NCBI RefSeq assembly: GCF_048544455.1
Contig: NC_133534.1
Location: 91,045,637-91,109,636 of the forward strand
DNA from: Silene latifolia
Lineage: Eukaryota > Streptophyta > Magnoliopsida > Caryophyllales > Caryophyllaceae
Reading direction: 5' to 3'
DNA: 64,000 nucleotides
How positions within the stretch are numbered: the first letter of the stretch is position 1; each line of letters starts with the position of its first letter. The notes below the pieces were generated by a model that was not told the DNA's origin, did not search any database, and saw only the letters and a program-made list of their open reading frames with translations. Shown one piece after another: positions 35,401 to 52,117 of the stretch. Both the position numbers and the translations under genes were made by a program.

Positions 35401-38092
35401 TTTTAATGAGAAAATTGCTTACAAAATTGGAAAAAACCTCAAAATATATCTCATAAAGTTCGGTTTATATACTTGATTACACCATACTCTATGGTGTCCC
35501 AAGGAGAAGGTATTATGTGAACTGGTTCACAATCATCTTAGTGATTATCAAGGTCATTACTTGATATTACCCATTTGATCTTCAAAGTCATTACTTTGAA
35601 ATTTCCGATCAACATGTTGATCTTGACGTGCTTTTGGTTTACTACTTCACTTTCAAAATATTCCATGTTTCAAAAAATCACTTTTATGTCTTATTAAATA
35701 GATATGAAGTTATCATATCTACTTAACATTACGGTAATAGTAACGAAGTATATATAACCTACTATCAGCCTTACATATCCGTATGTATATGGTCAATCAC
35801 CACACTATTATGTTTCTTTTCTGCAAAAGAAAACATAATTTATGCACACACACCATAAGATTTTCAATCAAATGGTTGTTCGATGTGCTTATCGTTTATT
35901 CGTTTAAACAAATTTACTTGAGGTTCGATCAATTTGGGTTCACCGAATTAGAGACATTAAAATCTACAAGATAGTATAATATTTAGTTTTCGTGAAGAAT
36001 GTAAAATTCCTCTAACTTGAGTGGTCTAAACCAACCACCAAGTTATCATAGGAGTAGGTACAACCTTTTGTTTTAAATCACATGAGTGATGCCTTCTATG
36101 TATAAACATAGATGATTACATTCTTTTAAAACCAAATTTAGGTACATTTGTCCCTATCGAAATCATTGCTACTCTAGCACCATTTCGATAAAAAATGTCC
36201 TATGCTAGACGTCTTACGTTTTATCAATTCATGTAAACTTCTTTACAAAGAAATGATCCATACTTGGTATCTCATACCAAGATAGTGGAACTAGCCTATC
36301 CTTTGAGTAGATGTCTCCATCAACTTTGTCTTATCGCATACATCTAGGGTTACTTCTTCTTAACTCCCACTTACTTTCACATTCCTCTTTGCTTCAACAA
36401 GCAAAAATGAATCTCATGAAGACCTCTCTTCATGTCATTCGTGATATTTTATACACTTGTAAGAGTGAATTACTATAAAGTAAGTGCAACATGTGGCAAA
36501 ATCTCAAATTCTTGCGAAATTGGATTACCCAACCGTTCAATTGTCATCATATGCCTAAACTCTTTAGCACATAAACAATCGATTTGGCCTTTCTCGAAGT
36601 GAGCCATTTAACGGTATCATATTGGAGTATTCTTTATGTTTTTGAAAACTCTTTTCGCAAACTTTTGAATTACTTCTTAAGTAATTAAAACTAATATGTC
36701 ATCTTTATGACAGAGGTGTCACTTCCGAAATCAAGACTCTCTTGATAAAATGTGACTCCCTTTTTAAACTCGTAATAAGAGTTTGCAACATGAAAACCCC
36801 TTTTTAAATATGTATGGATGTTAAGTTGTATAATAATCGCAATAATTGTTGTAAGCTTATGTAGGTGAATTAGTAAATCATGTTACCAATCATTGCTACT
36901 GAATTCCTTCAAAGAAACCGCTTCCTATGAAAGAACAAAACGAGTATAATAATAAATAGAGAAAGGAGGATAAAGTGCGCGATGTCATACATTTATAAGA
37001 ATGAACGAAAAATAAGAAAAATTAACATTCAATGTTAAAAATTAACATCTTTAACAAGTTTTAACATTTATATAATGATCTCCCACTAAATTATATAAAT
37101 AAATCCAAGACCCAAATTTTAAGCAAAAAAGAGCATCGCTTGGGCGAAACATCCCATAATTGTGTAAATTTGGTAAGTCATGTTGACTAATTCTACCTCT
37201 AGAACTCTTGGTCGACGAATTTCCTTAAATCCATCTACTAGCCCCGGAACACAAGACCATCTTATATCCCGTGGAGTCCAACCAATTTTGGCGTGTGATA
37301 ACCGCTTACCACCCTACTTACTCAAGGTAAAAAGAGAATACCCCGCTTGGGCGAGCGTGGCTCTAATGAACAAGAGATTCATAGGTGTTACTAATTGGTA
37401 AGGCTAATCTCAATTTTAGTTATGTGAGAGATCTTGTCAATTTAGTCATAAATTCCCTATAAGTGAACTAAGTCATTGAATGTAAATGACGTTAATTGAC
37501 AACCGCAAAAATAAAATGCATGTGAATGGCGATTTTGGCATGCGCGAAAAAAAAAAGCAAACAAGTAAGCATATGAATAAATCCTAGTATAACCACCTAG
37601 TTAATAAAAACTAGACTATTACATTTCGGAAACCAACTCCTTGGTCCCTTGCCTCTTCATTCCAAAAGTGGCTCGTTCTTGTGGGATTTGGAACTCCTTC
37701 CAAAAATAGACTCCGTCTCGATGTAATCCGTCTTTTCGAAACGCCGGTAAGAATAACTATTACAATTGAATTACATAGCTATTCCTATTATACATTAATT
37801 AATAAAATAAATAAAACTATCAATTAATTACAAACCGACGATACGAGATCGTATTTAATTACAAACAAATCGCTATTCCCATTCATTTCGGGTAATAACG
37901 ATTAAAATAAAACTAAGCCATACTAGGTACAATAAGATAAATACTTTAAATAAATGACAATCATTCATTCAACTTAAATAAATATGCTTAAAATGCTGTA
38001 AAATGATGCCAAAATCTCCCTATCTATCAATCGTTGGTATCTATCTCGGGTTTTGTGGATTTAATCGATTTTTAACATGTAAAAATCAATAA
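35401..38092 (-). other. Degenerate internal region of the copia element
   Basis: AT-rich, no open frame above 75 codons, presumably decayed gag and protease plus leader. A relatively GC-rich stretch at 37130-37400 (ORF 37180-37401) matches nothing I recognise. Recurrent TCCCAC motifs (for example 36362, 37078) are chance or decayed purine tracts. Confidence 0.5.
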
Positions 38093-39552
38093 TCCCTTTT
38101 CTATAAAAGCTAAAGCTTTTAAAGGGTTTTTATTGGCTCCTCATTTTTAGGGAGGGGAAAAACATGTTTAATTTTTTGCTAGGAACCCACGTTCATTTAT
38201 TTCATTTTTAATTACCACCTTATAATTTTTACTCCTTAATTTTTATTTTAGTAAACTACACAAAACTATACATTATACATTCATACATACAAAACTATAC
38301 AATTATACATACAAATCTAAATAATTGACAGTAAACTAACATGAGTAAAAATTGAACGTTTAAAAAAAATTTGGAAACTTAAAATTTCCATATACTGAGA
38401 TTTTTTTTGCTTATTTTGATTATTTGATACTATCTTTATAGGAATAAATGATTCATGACTTTATTAAGAAAATTGAAAAAAATGGAGGAAATGTACATTT
38501 AATATAGAAAAATCTATCCTAAATGAAGAAAAAACTTCTAAATTAAAAATACTGGAAAATTTAGACTAAAAATGAAAGGTTGAATTTTTTACATTAGAAA
38601 TATGAAATTTATAAATAACCTGCATACTTGAGAGTCAAACGAAAATAAATCGGGAATAAGAATGGATGATAAGGGCATGAGAAATAATTCTTAGTAATTG
38701 GAGTGATTGATTCACTTTGCACCAAAATTTGCTATAATCGGGCCTTTCTGCTAATCTCTAATTTTCTATTTCATCTCTCTATTTTTAAATTAGATAGATT
38801 TTTGGATATTTTTGATTGAAAGTTTGGCTCTCTGTTATTATTTTCATGAGGGCATCTTGCGGCCGAAATAAAATGATGATGGAGTAGGTTGAGCACTATT
38901 TAGGTTTATTTAATGGGCATTAATTTGTTATATAACATGGCTTACTACAAATCTCTCTCATATCTTTCTTTCAAAGAAAAAATTGTGTATAGTTTTGGAG
39001 TTAGGTGTGACTCTGTGACTCTGTGACTTTGTGGGCTAATCACATGGTTAATCTATCTAGCCGAATAAATAAGTCTAATACATATCACAAGTTTTCATGT
39101 AAGATTGATATATCCGCTTTAAATTTAAGACAGGTAAGTAATTAGAATATACTCCGTAACAAAAATAGAATGTATAGAGAAAATAAATATATGTGTCTTA
39201 TATGCACAATTGGGATGACATTTAACATGTTTTAATGTTAAGACGAATATACCCGTATAAAGGAAACTTATTGATTTGATATATCTTCAAGGTTAAAATT
39301 CATTTCATATAGTTTGATCATTTTCAGTAAATAACATTAAAACTAATTTCAGTTTATAATATTCTTTGAAAAAAAAAAATCATTTTCAGTAAGAAAAATT
39401 GGAGTCAAAATCATTTTCACCAAATTATAATTTATATATTTTTCATTTAATTTTATGTTGAATTATATTTGCATTAATTAATCGAAAATATTTACGAATA
39501 TCAAGGTTTTTAAAAACAGGCCCGTACATTTTTTGTACGGGCATAAAACTAG
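38093..39552 (+). mobile_element. Putative non-autonomous Helitron
   Basis: The 3' end has the Helitron signature: an 8-bp hairpin (GCCCGTAC / GTACGGGC at 39520-39527 and 39535-39542, 7-nt loop), six bases, then CTAG (39549-39552) followed by T. The proposed 5' end is TCCCTTTTCTATAAAAGC at 38093, preceded by A, giving the expected A-to-T insertion. The interior is AT-rich with no coding capacity. The 3' end is well supported by structure; the 5' end is a best guess. Confidence 0.55.
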
Positions 39553-40372
39553 TCAACTATTAAATCTCATTTAAGTCCAAACTAATTGTCCAAACTGTTT
39601 TGAACCTCAAAATTAGTCCTCACTAATTTTATGATGAATAATTAGTTTGATTTGGTGATATTTTGCTAATTTAATCGGTAAAATCATAATTTTTAAGGAA
39701 AAATCAAAAATAATTGAAAAATTACCCAAAAAATTAAAAGAAAAAATTTAAGTATTCTGAAAAACTCCCAAGAACACCAAAATGTCAGAAAAATTGCCAC
39801 AAAAATCTGAATAAAATTTATGAAGAAAAAGATCGATATTTATCGGTTTTTAACCACTAAAACCAATAAACATCAAAACAAGGTGAAAACACATTTTAAA
39901 TTTCACTTTTAACATTCAAATTATATTATAAAATGTACATAAATTTATGAAAGGCATAATCTATTGTTTCTAAAATTATGATTAATTTATTTCACTTTTA
40001 TCGACTTTTATCTCATTAAATCAATAAACATGCAAACAATTCAAACCAACCTTCAACCTTTTGCATAGAATAAGTAGAAAACATGCATGAAACACCATAA
40101 AAATTCCATGACCCGAATCATCTTTTAACTATTTTTAGTCAATTTATAACTAAAATACGGCATTTAGACTCGGTTTTCTACCAAAAATCATTAAAAATAG
40201 CAAAATAACTTCATAAATCACCAAACTTTACCACAAACCTTTTGAGATCAGTAGGTATGCATGTCCCAAAAATTTCGTGCTAAAACCTCTTCTAACATAA
40301 TTTTTGAGTTTTTATAAATTATCTCATAATTTATTAATATGCTTAAAATCAACATGCAAATTACAAGCCTAA
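39553..40372 (-). other. Leader region of the copia element
   Basis: About 0.8 kb of AT-rich noncoding sequence between the Helitron-like end and the PBS. No gene seen. Confidence 0.5.
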
Positions 40373-40384
40373 GCTTTGATACCA
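40373..40384 (-). other. Primer-binding site of the copia element
   Basis: On the minus strand TGGTATCAAAGC lies two bases after the LTR end (TTTCA). It is an initiator tRNA-Met PBS with one change, and it sets the minus orientation. Confidence 0.82.
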
Positions 40385-40386
40385 CT

Positions 40387-41624
40387 TGAAAGATCATAGA
40401 TCCTAATTAGACACTCTAATTAAATGTCAAATTATCTCATAACTTGAGTTTATGTGATCTATGTAACATTCATGCAATATAAAAGCATATTAATATAAAA
40501 GAAGAGGAAAACAATTTTCCTTACATTGAGAAATGGTATTATTTGGGCACAACCAAGATCACCCATCTTGGTTGTTCTTGAGCTTAAAATAAATGGCAAG
40601 ATCCTCCATCTTCAAGTGTCCAAAATAGAACACCTCTTATCTTAAGCACCCAAGAACTTACCCAACAACCTTACTAATATTAACTAGGTATTAATAAAAT
40701 TACCCTTGATAATATGTAAATATTACTAACAATCTTAGTAATAATTTTGTTTACTAACATCTTAGTAAATTATGGTTTTAGAGAGAAAGACCAACAACCT
40801 TTTCAAATGCAAATACACAAAATGAAGTAGTGTGTCAAAATGAGCAATTGTTGGACCATAAAGAGGAGGAAAACCGGGTGGGAGTTGGTGGAGTGAGGGA
40901 GTGCACTTGTTTTTATTTTTGTCCAATCTTATATCACATGCAAATGATCATAATATGACTTATGGAAGAAACAACAAGTAAAGTGAAATGATTATGTCTA
41001 TAAACATCCACTACACTCCATTTACACGGTCCAATGTCCCATTTTCGGGTCCATTTTGGTTCTTATATTTGTCGCACAAATACATGTAAATTTTATTTAA
41101 ACATCGTATCATGTTTAAATGATTCCAATTAATTTCTTCTAAATCACTCCAGAAATATATGTGTACCGCTACACATATAGTTTACGTACCAATACTAATC
41201 ACATTAGTCAATTAGTACTAATTTAATAATTAACTGCTTAATCATTAATTCCCGTCTCGAATAATTTATTATTTAATTATCGCATAATTAGATAATAATT
41301 TCCTCACCTCGAGTTCAGAACTCGATATCTCTCTAAATAAATCTAATCGACTAATCTTTTAGTCATTTTATCAAGGGACTAATTTAAATTGTATCTCATA
41401 CAATTAATTAGCTTTCGTGTTGGGGCTCGTTCCTTTAGGTGTGACCGAAAAGGATCAGCTGAACACCGCCGTCTCACGACAGTAACGTCAAACCCTAGTT
41501 GGCCAACCGTTACCGATATACATTGATCAGCTGATTAGTATTGCCAATGAATATCCCATGCATAATCCTTAATGAGATTTAATAATATTATCTCGCACTA
41601 TTGTGGAGGACAAAAACTCCAACA
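40387..41624 (-). repeat. Full-length 5' LTR of the copia element
   Basis: 1238 bp; on the minus strand TGTTGGAG at 41624 to TTTCA at 40387. Its inner 926 bp match 31729-32654; the last 312 bp have no partner because the other LTR is truncated. Confidence 0.85.
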
Positions 41625-41786
41625 CATACTTCCATCATAATTCCTTAATGCTTGCGATTAGTAAGTCCAATCTAAAAGACTAAACAAACAATTACACGCA
41701 ACGAGTATATAAAATATCAAGCACTCTTGACATCATCAAAACATAAACACATATATCTATATGGTTCAACAAATTCCCCCTTTTTG
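41625..41786 (-). repeat. 3' LTR fragment and PPT of the SIRE-like element
   Basis: On the minus strand AAAAAGGGGGAATT runs into TGTTGAACCAT at 41771. The LTR continues to 41625, where the next element starts. Confidence 0.7.
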
Positions 41787-42309
41787 ATGATGGCAAGTCT
41801 CTTAAAATTGTGACTAAGTATATAGTTCCCCCTCAATATAATACGATCATCTTTATAGAAAAAGATTAAACAAAAGATCAAACGATTATATACAAGACCG
41901 AACTTTAAGGACTTTAAGAGACAATTGGTCTTCACAAGGAGCAAGCTTAGGCAAATGCTTACCATGGTCGTTTTTTCCGCCTCTTGACATCATCGAAAAG
42001 ATAAGGACAAACATAAAATGACTAGGATAATATACTACGAGACAAGAGATAAGAACGATTAAGAAACATAGATAAACCGTAAATAACCATAAGTACATAT
42101 GAAATATAGTAGCATACAAACCAAAAGAACATGTTTAAGCCTAATGGGCCGAATGAAACAACATGTTTAGAACTACCGGGCCATAACCACAAATAGTATG
42201 CCAAAATGGGCTGAATAGGAAATTAGTTTAGGAAGGCAAAATACACCACATGAAAATAAAAGAAAACAAGGGAATTAGAGGGAATCCGAAAACAAGGGGC
42301 AATACAAGG

Positions 42310-43924
42310 CTAAGTGTGACGGGTTTTGTAAGGATTAACATAGTTGGGACGAGTACAGAATTCCAAAGCATCAAGACGATCAAAAGAACTTCGCACAAGA
42401 GTAGCTTCGGCATTGAGGCTTGTTTCGAAGTTAAGGACTTTCAAAGACAAGGCCTTTGTGGCCTCCAAAGTAATTGCTTGAACCGCTTTCATAGCTTTTT
42501 CGTCTTTCACCAAGGCACCCCCTTGACTAGTAAGAAAGGAAAGACGATCACCATGTTGAAAGACTTCCTCACGGATAGTCACTAAACCCCTTTTCCAAAA
42601 CCTCAAGCCTTTTGTCGACGCCCTCCATCCAAGCATAAACCCAAGCATCATCCAACCCGCCAACCAAGGACCGTGACTGCCCAACCCGACACATAGCCGT
42701 AGCCAATGCCGTGGTTTGCTCCTCTAATTTCGTCATAATAGACCCCATAAAAACATCCAATTTGGCTTCCATAGCCGCAATCCCAACTTCATTAACACTA
42801 TTATCAACACCCTTAGCAAAGACCAACTTGGGTCCTTCAAAACCGAGATCCATTAACTTTATCACACGGTCACACATACCGTCCTTAGCACTCACACTGT
42901 AGCTTTCCTGACTCACAACCCGTTTAATTTCTAACAATCTCGAAATCCACATACCGTATGGGAGATCAGGCGCAGTACAATGCTTCTCCTTAGTGACGGT
43001 AATGCTAGTTTGAACAATTCGATAGAACACGAGACTAGCCAAGTTAACTTTAAGACCCTCTAACCACAAATATAAGATTATAGCTTCACAGCTCGACACC
43101 TTGTCGCGTCCTCCCCTTTTCGGAACAATGGTGTTTCATAAAAAGTTCAAAAAGAATTTGTGTTTAGCCGAGAGAGGGCGAACCAAGATGTTGCTATTCT
43201 CGGAAGCAACCTCATCAAAGTACCTCTCAATAACCAATTGTTAATAATCACCGACATTGGACCATTCTTGACTAGGATTTATCTCGGTTCCATCATGAGG
43301 AACCTTAAAAGCAGAGCAAAAGTCGACAATGATGACGGTGATGTCGACACCATTCACGACTGCATGCAACACTCCCTCCTTAATTTTCACAAAAGCAAAT
43401 AATTGAACAACCTCAATTGGGTAAGTAGGACCCAAGAATCGACTAACATCATTCCACTCTTGGAAATCAAGAAAATCCACAAAAAATTTCAAAGACGGAA
43501 TTTGAGACAACCAAGATTTAGGATAATACCTTCCACTATGAATAGAATATTGTAAAACCCGAGAGACCAAGATGCATTCTCCCTTTGTCATGCAAACCCG
43601 GTTTAAATCGGCTTTGGTTGCGCTTTACGAAGGCTCCTGAAACAAAGTCCTCGAAATCTCGTCCCAAATAAAAACCTCGGGTTCATTATCTTCTTCAACA
43701 TCTTCTACTACAACCTTATTTTTCCATTTCTTGAGCCGACGCCTTTTTCCCTCGGTGATCGACTCATCCCGACCACGAAGCAGAGAGGAAGGTGATGATG
43801 GATGTTGGGTTGTTGGAGTGAAGGTAGAGGAATTCGGTTGATGGGATGATGGTGCTTGATTGCATGGTTGTGGTTGGTGGTGGTTTCGGGTTGAAGACCG
43901 AGTGGTTGCATGTGGAGGTGACAT
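42310..43924 (-). pseudogene. Extra (env-position) ORF of the SIRE-like element
   Basis: On the minus strand it starts MSPPHATTRSSTRNHHQPQP at 43924 with a His/Pro/Ser-rich N-terminus, then a basic KRRRLKKWKNKVVVEDVEED patch. Three further pieces follow in order (43591-43241, 43099-42569, 42684-42310) that together give about 500 residues. They include WNDVSRFLGPTYPIEVV and a Leu/Glu-rich, probably coiled-coil end. Stops or frameshifts separate the pieces (TAG near 43625, changes near 43241 and 42640). SIRE elements carry an env-like gene here; I see no clear membrane helix, so the function is unproven. Confidence 0.55.
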
Positions 43925-44414
43925 GGTTGAGAGAAGGAGTGATGATGATGGAGATTGTGTATAAATTTGGTAAAGTAAAAAGTGAATGCAACTTGTGGGT
44001 GTTTGACCAATTTACACGGTTTTGGGGGGGGGGGGGGTAGATATAGGTATAGGTGGGAATCTAGGTTTAGAGTTTTACACAATCTAGGAAATTAATTTGG
44101 TAAAGAATTGTGTATAAATATAGAATACTAAGGTTGGAAGGATATGGCAAATATGTCGTATAAGACGAGATTTGGCATAGAAAAGATTTTGGAAAAGATT
44201 TTTGATAAAATTTGGTAAATAAGAAATATGGTGTATCTTAATTTGTTGAGAGAATAAGTTTGAATGAACTATAAAGACTTAAATACATACAGAATATATA
44301 CGATAAATAAATTTCTATAAAACGTAAATATTCATGCAATGAAATATACGGACACAGTCATACAATCTTATCTCATACTAATCAATCATTAAGAGATTAA
44401 ACATTTATAGAAGC

Positions 44415-45405
44415 TTAGGTGCCACTGATTAAACCAATTTCCAACCGTAAAGTCTCAAAACGACCTCTAGCTAAAGGTTTTGTCAAAATGTCTGCCCATT
44501 GTTTCTCAGTACTACAAAATTCTAGGTTTATATTCCCTTTTTCAACTTGGTCACGTATAAAATGATGTCTAATTTCAATGTGCTTAGTACGCGAATGTTG
44601 CGTGGGATTTTTGGAAATTATAATAGCACTCGTATTATCACATAAAATAGGAATACAACCTACATTAACACCATAATCACATAACTGTTGCTTAAGCCAT
44701 ATCAATTGAGTACATACTAGTCCTGCTGCAATATATTCGGCTTCTGCTGTTGAAAGGGCAACTGAATTCTGCTTCTTTGAACCCCATGTGATAATGCAAG
44801 GTCCAACGTCTGTGGCAACACCTGACGTACTTTTCCTATCTAAGGAGCATCCTGCATAATCGGCATCTGAATATCCGACATGATCGAAATAGCATTCCAT
44901 AGGATACCATAGATAAAGTTTGGACGTTCCAATAAGATATCATAAGATTCTTTTTACGGCAATCATATGCGATTCTTTGGGAGATGATTGATATCTCGCA
45001 CAAACGCATACAGTGAACATGATATCTGGTCTACTTGCAGTTAAATATAGCAATGACCCAATCATTCCTCGGTAAGTTATTCCATCAACTGACTTACCGT
45101 CTTCATCTAAAAGTCAATTTCTTGTCGGCGACCATTGGAGTTGACATAGCATGAGAATTTTCCATTCTGAACTTTCTAATTAACTCCTTAATGTATTTCT
45201 ATTGATGAATCTTAATGCCTTCCTCAGTTTGTCGAAATTGTAGTCCTAGGAATATTTTCAATTCTCCCATCATACTCATTTCAAATTCGGAAGTCATTAA
45301 TTCCGAAAAATACTTGCACAGATTGTGGTTGGTTGATCCAAAAATAATATCGTCGACGTAGATTTGAACAACCAGAAGGTCAAAACCCTCGGATTTTAGA
45401 AATAG
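44415..45405 (-). pseudogene. pol: SIRE-like copia RT C-terminus and RNase H
   Basis: RNase H is well preserved (161 codons, 44897-44415): GYSDADYAGCSLDRKSTSG, SKKQNSVALSTAEAEYIA, LCDNTSAI, KHIEIRHHFIRD and ADILTKPL. Upstream on the minus strand, in broken frames, lie VVQIYVDDIIFGSTN (RT active site YVDD, about 45370-45325) and MSMMGELKIFLGLQ (about 45285-45240). The gene is cut off at 45406. Stops lie between about 45120 and 44900. Confidence 0.88.
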
Positions 45406-45406
45406 G

Positions 45407-45627
45407 TGTAATACCCCGTATTTTAGGTCCTGGTCAATGATTAGTCAACATTGGAAATATCATTTTGTGATTTATAAACTATATTTCAAAATATGTTTTA
45501 TTATATTTATTAATTAAAGAATTATGTTGTGAAATGGAATAAAATAATAAAATAATGAACGAGTCGGGAAAGGGAGTTGGGCCAATTGATTGGACCGTTT
45601 GTAATAGCTCATGCAACTTATGATAAT
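45407..45627 (+). repeat. LTR-like fragment starting TGTAATACCCC
   Basis: TGTAATACCCCGTATTTTAGG at the exact point where the copia RT is interrupted resembles the starts of chromovirus (Tekay-like) LTRs. It runs into the (TAA)n array; its far end is not visible, so the assignment is tentative. Confidence 0.4.
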
Positions 45628-50194
<4,567 letters not shown>

Positions 50195-50290
50195 GGGCAA
50201 AGTTCCGGTGAGAACGGGGCTTATCGTGAGAACCGTGAGAACAGCTCTCAACCGTCCATCAAATTATCTGACGACAAAGATTAGGCGCGC
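50195..50290 (+). repeat. Putative left terminal inverted repeat of the MULE
   Basis: Starts GGGCAAAGTTCC. Three GTGAGAAC repeats at about 50209, 50227 and 50236 within 35 bp could be transposase-binding sites. The partner lies beyond the window, so the inverted-repeat status is inferred. Confidence 0.5.
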
Positions 50291-51656
50291 GCTTCTCTTA
50301 GAATTTTACGGAAAACAAAAAATAAGACTGTAAATGTCAGCAATATCAAGCCTACGTAACAAAATCAAACCACACGAAACAAAATCAATCGATTTCATCA
50401 TTAATCCTTCCTTAATTTGTAAATTTTTGTCTTTCGACATCAAATTTAGTGATCTAAAATCGGTTATTCATCATCAATTGCTGTGTTCGAAGCGCAAATC
50501 AGAGTTAATTTGTTCAAACTTTTGCATTCATCAGCTATTCTGTTATTTCAAGATCAAGACTTTGTAAGGAAAATCGGAATTGATTTCGTCATTCATCTGG
50601 AATTATTGTTTTCTACAGTCAATATTGAGGTATGTTCATTCAATGTTATTTAATTCCTTTCTGAATCGCTGTTGAATTGATTTTATGATGATGTTAAAGT
50701 TGAATTTAATCAAATTCAACTTAAATTTGGATTTGATTAAATTTAGTTAACTAGATTTAGTGTCCAGAACCACAAAAACATTGATTTTATAATGAAAAGT
50801 GTTAAATTAGGGTTTATAGTTTGTTTGTATGATTTTAGGAGGATGATAAATGCAAATGTACTTTGTGGTGAGAAAAAATGTACTAAAAATAATGAGAAAG
50901 GAAAAGTGTGCAATTTGAAGTAACTGAAAAGTAATTTTGCATGTAAAAATAATATGTTGTGTTGTGTTGTACACGTTTCATAAGGAAATGTCCAATCAGT
51001 CTTAGTGAAATGTGCATTCTATATAATAAGGATGTGCAAGTAATTATTACCCTTTGCAAGTGGTCTTGCAACTGTTCACAATAAGTCACAATAAGTCAAA
51101 TGACGGTTTGTAACTTGCTTATGTGGTGAAAAGACGCAATTATTCACATTAATTTGAATATTACTTCTAAATGTAAATTATATTAATTATAAAAAAACAT
51201 GTTCCATAAAATAAATTGTCCACTATTTATATTCGTAATTTGCATTTTCTGATAATTAGGTGCAACTAAAATATCATTAAGCACTGTTTCGAAAATGTAC
51301 ATTATATTATATTTAAAGGTACATTAAATTATTTAAAAAAGAACATGGAACATTATTTGGAAAATAAATATGAATTCAGTTTAATTCAAATGTCCATTAC
51401 GTATTTTCATAGTGTGCATATACTGTTTTATGCAAGAGATTAAAGTAACATAGATAACTTCACCCAATTTATTAATTACCATGATTATGTTTGTGTCAGT
51501 TGAAAACACACAACTGTTCACATAATTTAATCTCTTATAATCAATTAATCCACTATATAAACCTAAGAGTAAATAACCACTATTCCATCCTACCTTTTCC
51601 AATAAGCAAAACTTATAATCTGTCCAGAAAACTACTTAATTTTATTAAAAAAAACA
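50291..51656 (+). other. MULE subterminal and untranslated region
   Basis: AT-rich, with only short ORFs. A CT-rich leader-like stretch and a possible 5' exon lie at 50330-50630, ending AGGTATGTT at about 50630, a plausible splice donor. No protein family recognised. Confidence 0.4.
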
Positions 51657-52117
51657 ATGTCTTACTCAAAATGCACAATAGTTCCCTACACGAATGCTGC
51701 TTACAAACAAAAATTCGTGGACCATTATCATGAATGGAAAGTAAGCGAGTTTTTTTCAAACTGGTTTGATGGAGATGACATTCCTGTTGAGATGGATGTA
51801 CCATCTCATAACCGTCCTTTGCATCCTTTCCTTACTACTGAGGCATTCCTCCGGATTTTTTTGATCGACTTAGGAGGGAAGAAAAGAGAAACATGGCCAT
51901 GGTGTGCAAGGGCTGGTCAAAGTGGTTCCTTATAGGGACCGAGCCAAAGGTAATGGATAGGGATTATTACCGAGGCGCGGTTCGGGGAAATGAAAATGGT
52001 GTAATCTATGTCACAAAGAATGATCGGCTCCTTGACAGATTCTGCCTTTGCACGACTATGTCTAGGCGTGCAGAAATAATTAGACATCCCAAACAACAAC
52101 AACAACAACAACAATGA
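51657..52117 (+). pseudogene. Unrecognised ORF carried in the MULE, with one frameshift
   Basis: Starts MSYSKCTIVPYTNAAYKQKF at 51657 and reads to about 51860. At a run of seven T (51856-51862) the sensible frame shifts: the continuation FDRLRREEKRNMAMVCKGW, then KWFLIGTEPKVMDRDYY, runs in another frame to a poly-Gln end (CAA repeats, 52093-52117). Joined, it would be about 150 residues with a Trp/Lys/Arg-rich middle. I do not recognise the family. It could be a captured host fragment or an accessory MULE gene. Confidence 0.45.

Larger units (their letters stand above)
31729..41624 (-). mobile_element. Decayed Ty1/copia retrotransposon with truncated 3' LTR
   Basis: On the minus strand the element runs from TGTTGGAG (41624) downward: LTR 41624-40387, PBS, a degenerate internal region, PPT (AAGTGGGAGAT, 32665-32655), and a 3' LTR 32654-31729 lacking its last 312 bp. 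Copia identity comes from the LTR/PBS/PPT types and from integrase and RT remnants at 34500-35400. A Helitron-like segment occupies 38093-39552. No long ORF survives. The truncated LTR joins Tat sequence directly, so the left end was removed by deletion or recombination and no target duplication can be seen. Confidence 0.78.
41625..45406 (-). mobile_element. SIRE-like Ty1/copia retrotransposon, 3' half
   Basis: In minus orientation: RT fragment (45405-45000), RNase H (44900-44415), an extra ORF (43924-42310), a PPT (41786-41772) and the first about 147 bp of the 3' LTR (41771-41625). An extra ORF after RNase H and a PPT of the form CATCAAAAAGGGGGAA just before TGTTGA are hallmarks of SIRE/Maximus copia elements. 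The 3' LTR is cut by the copia element ending at 41624, and RT is cut at 45406 by a new LTR-like start. Confidence 0.78.

Noticed and set aside
44023..44037. Run of about 14 G residues
   Set aside because: Simple homopolymer in a broken element; no G-quadruplex-like repeat pattern beyond the single run, and it may be a sequencing artefact.
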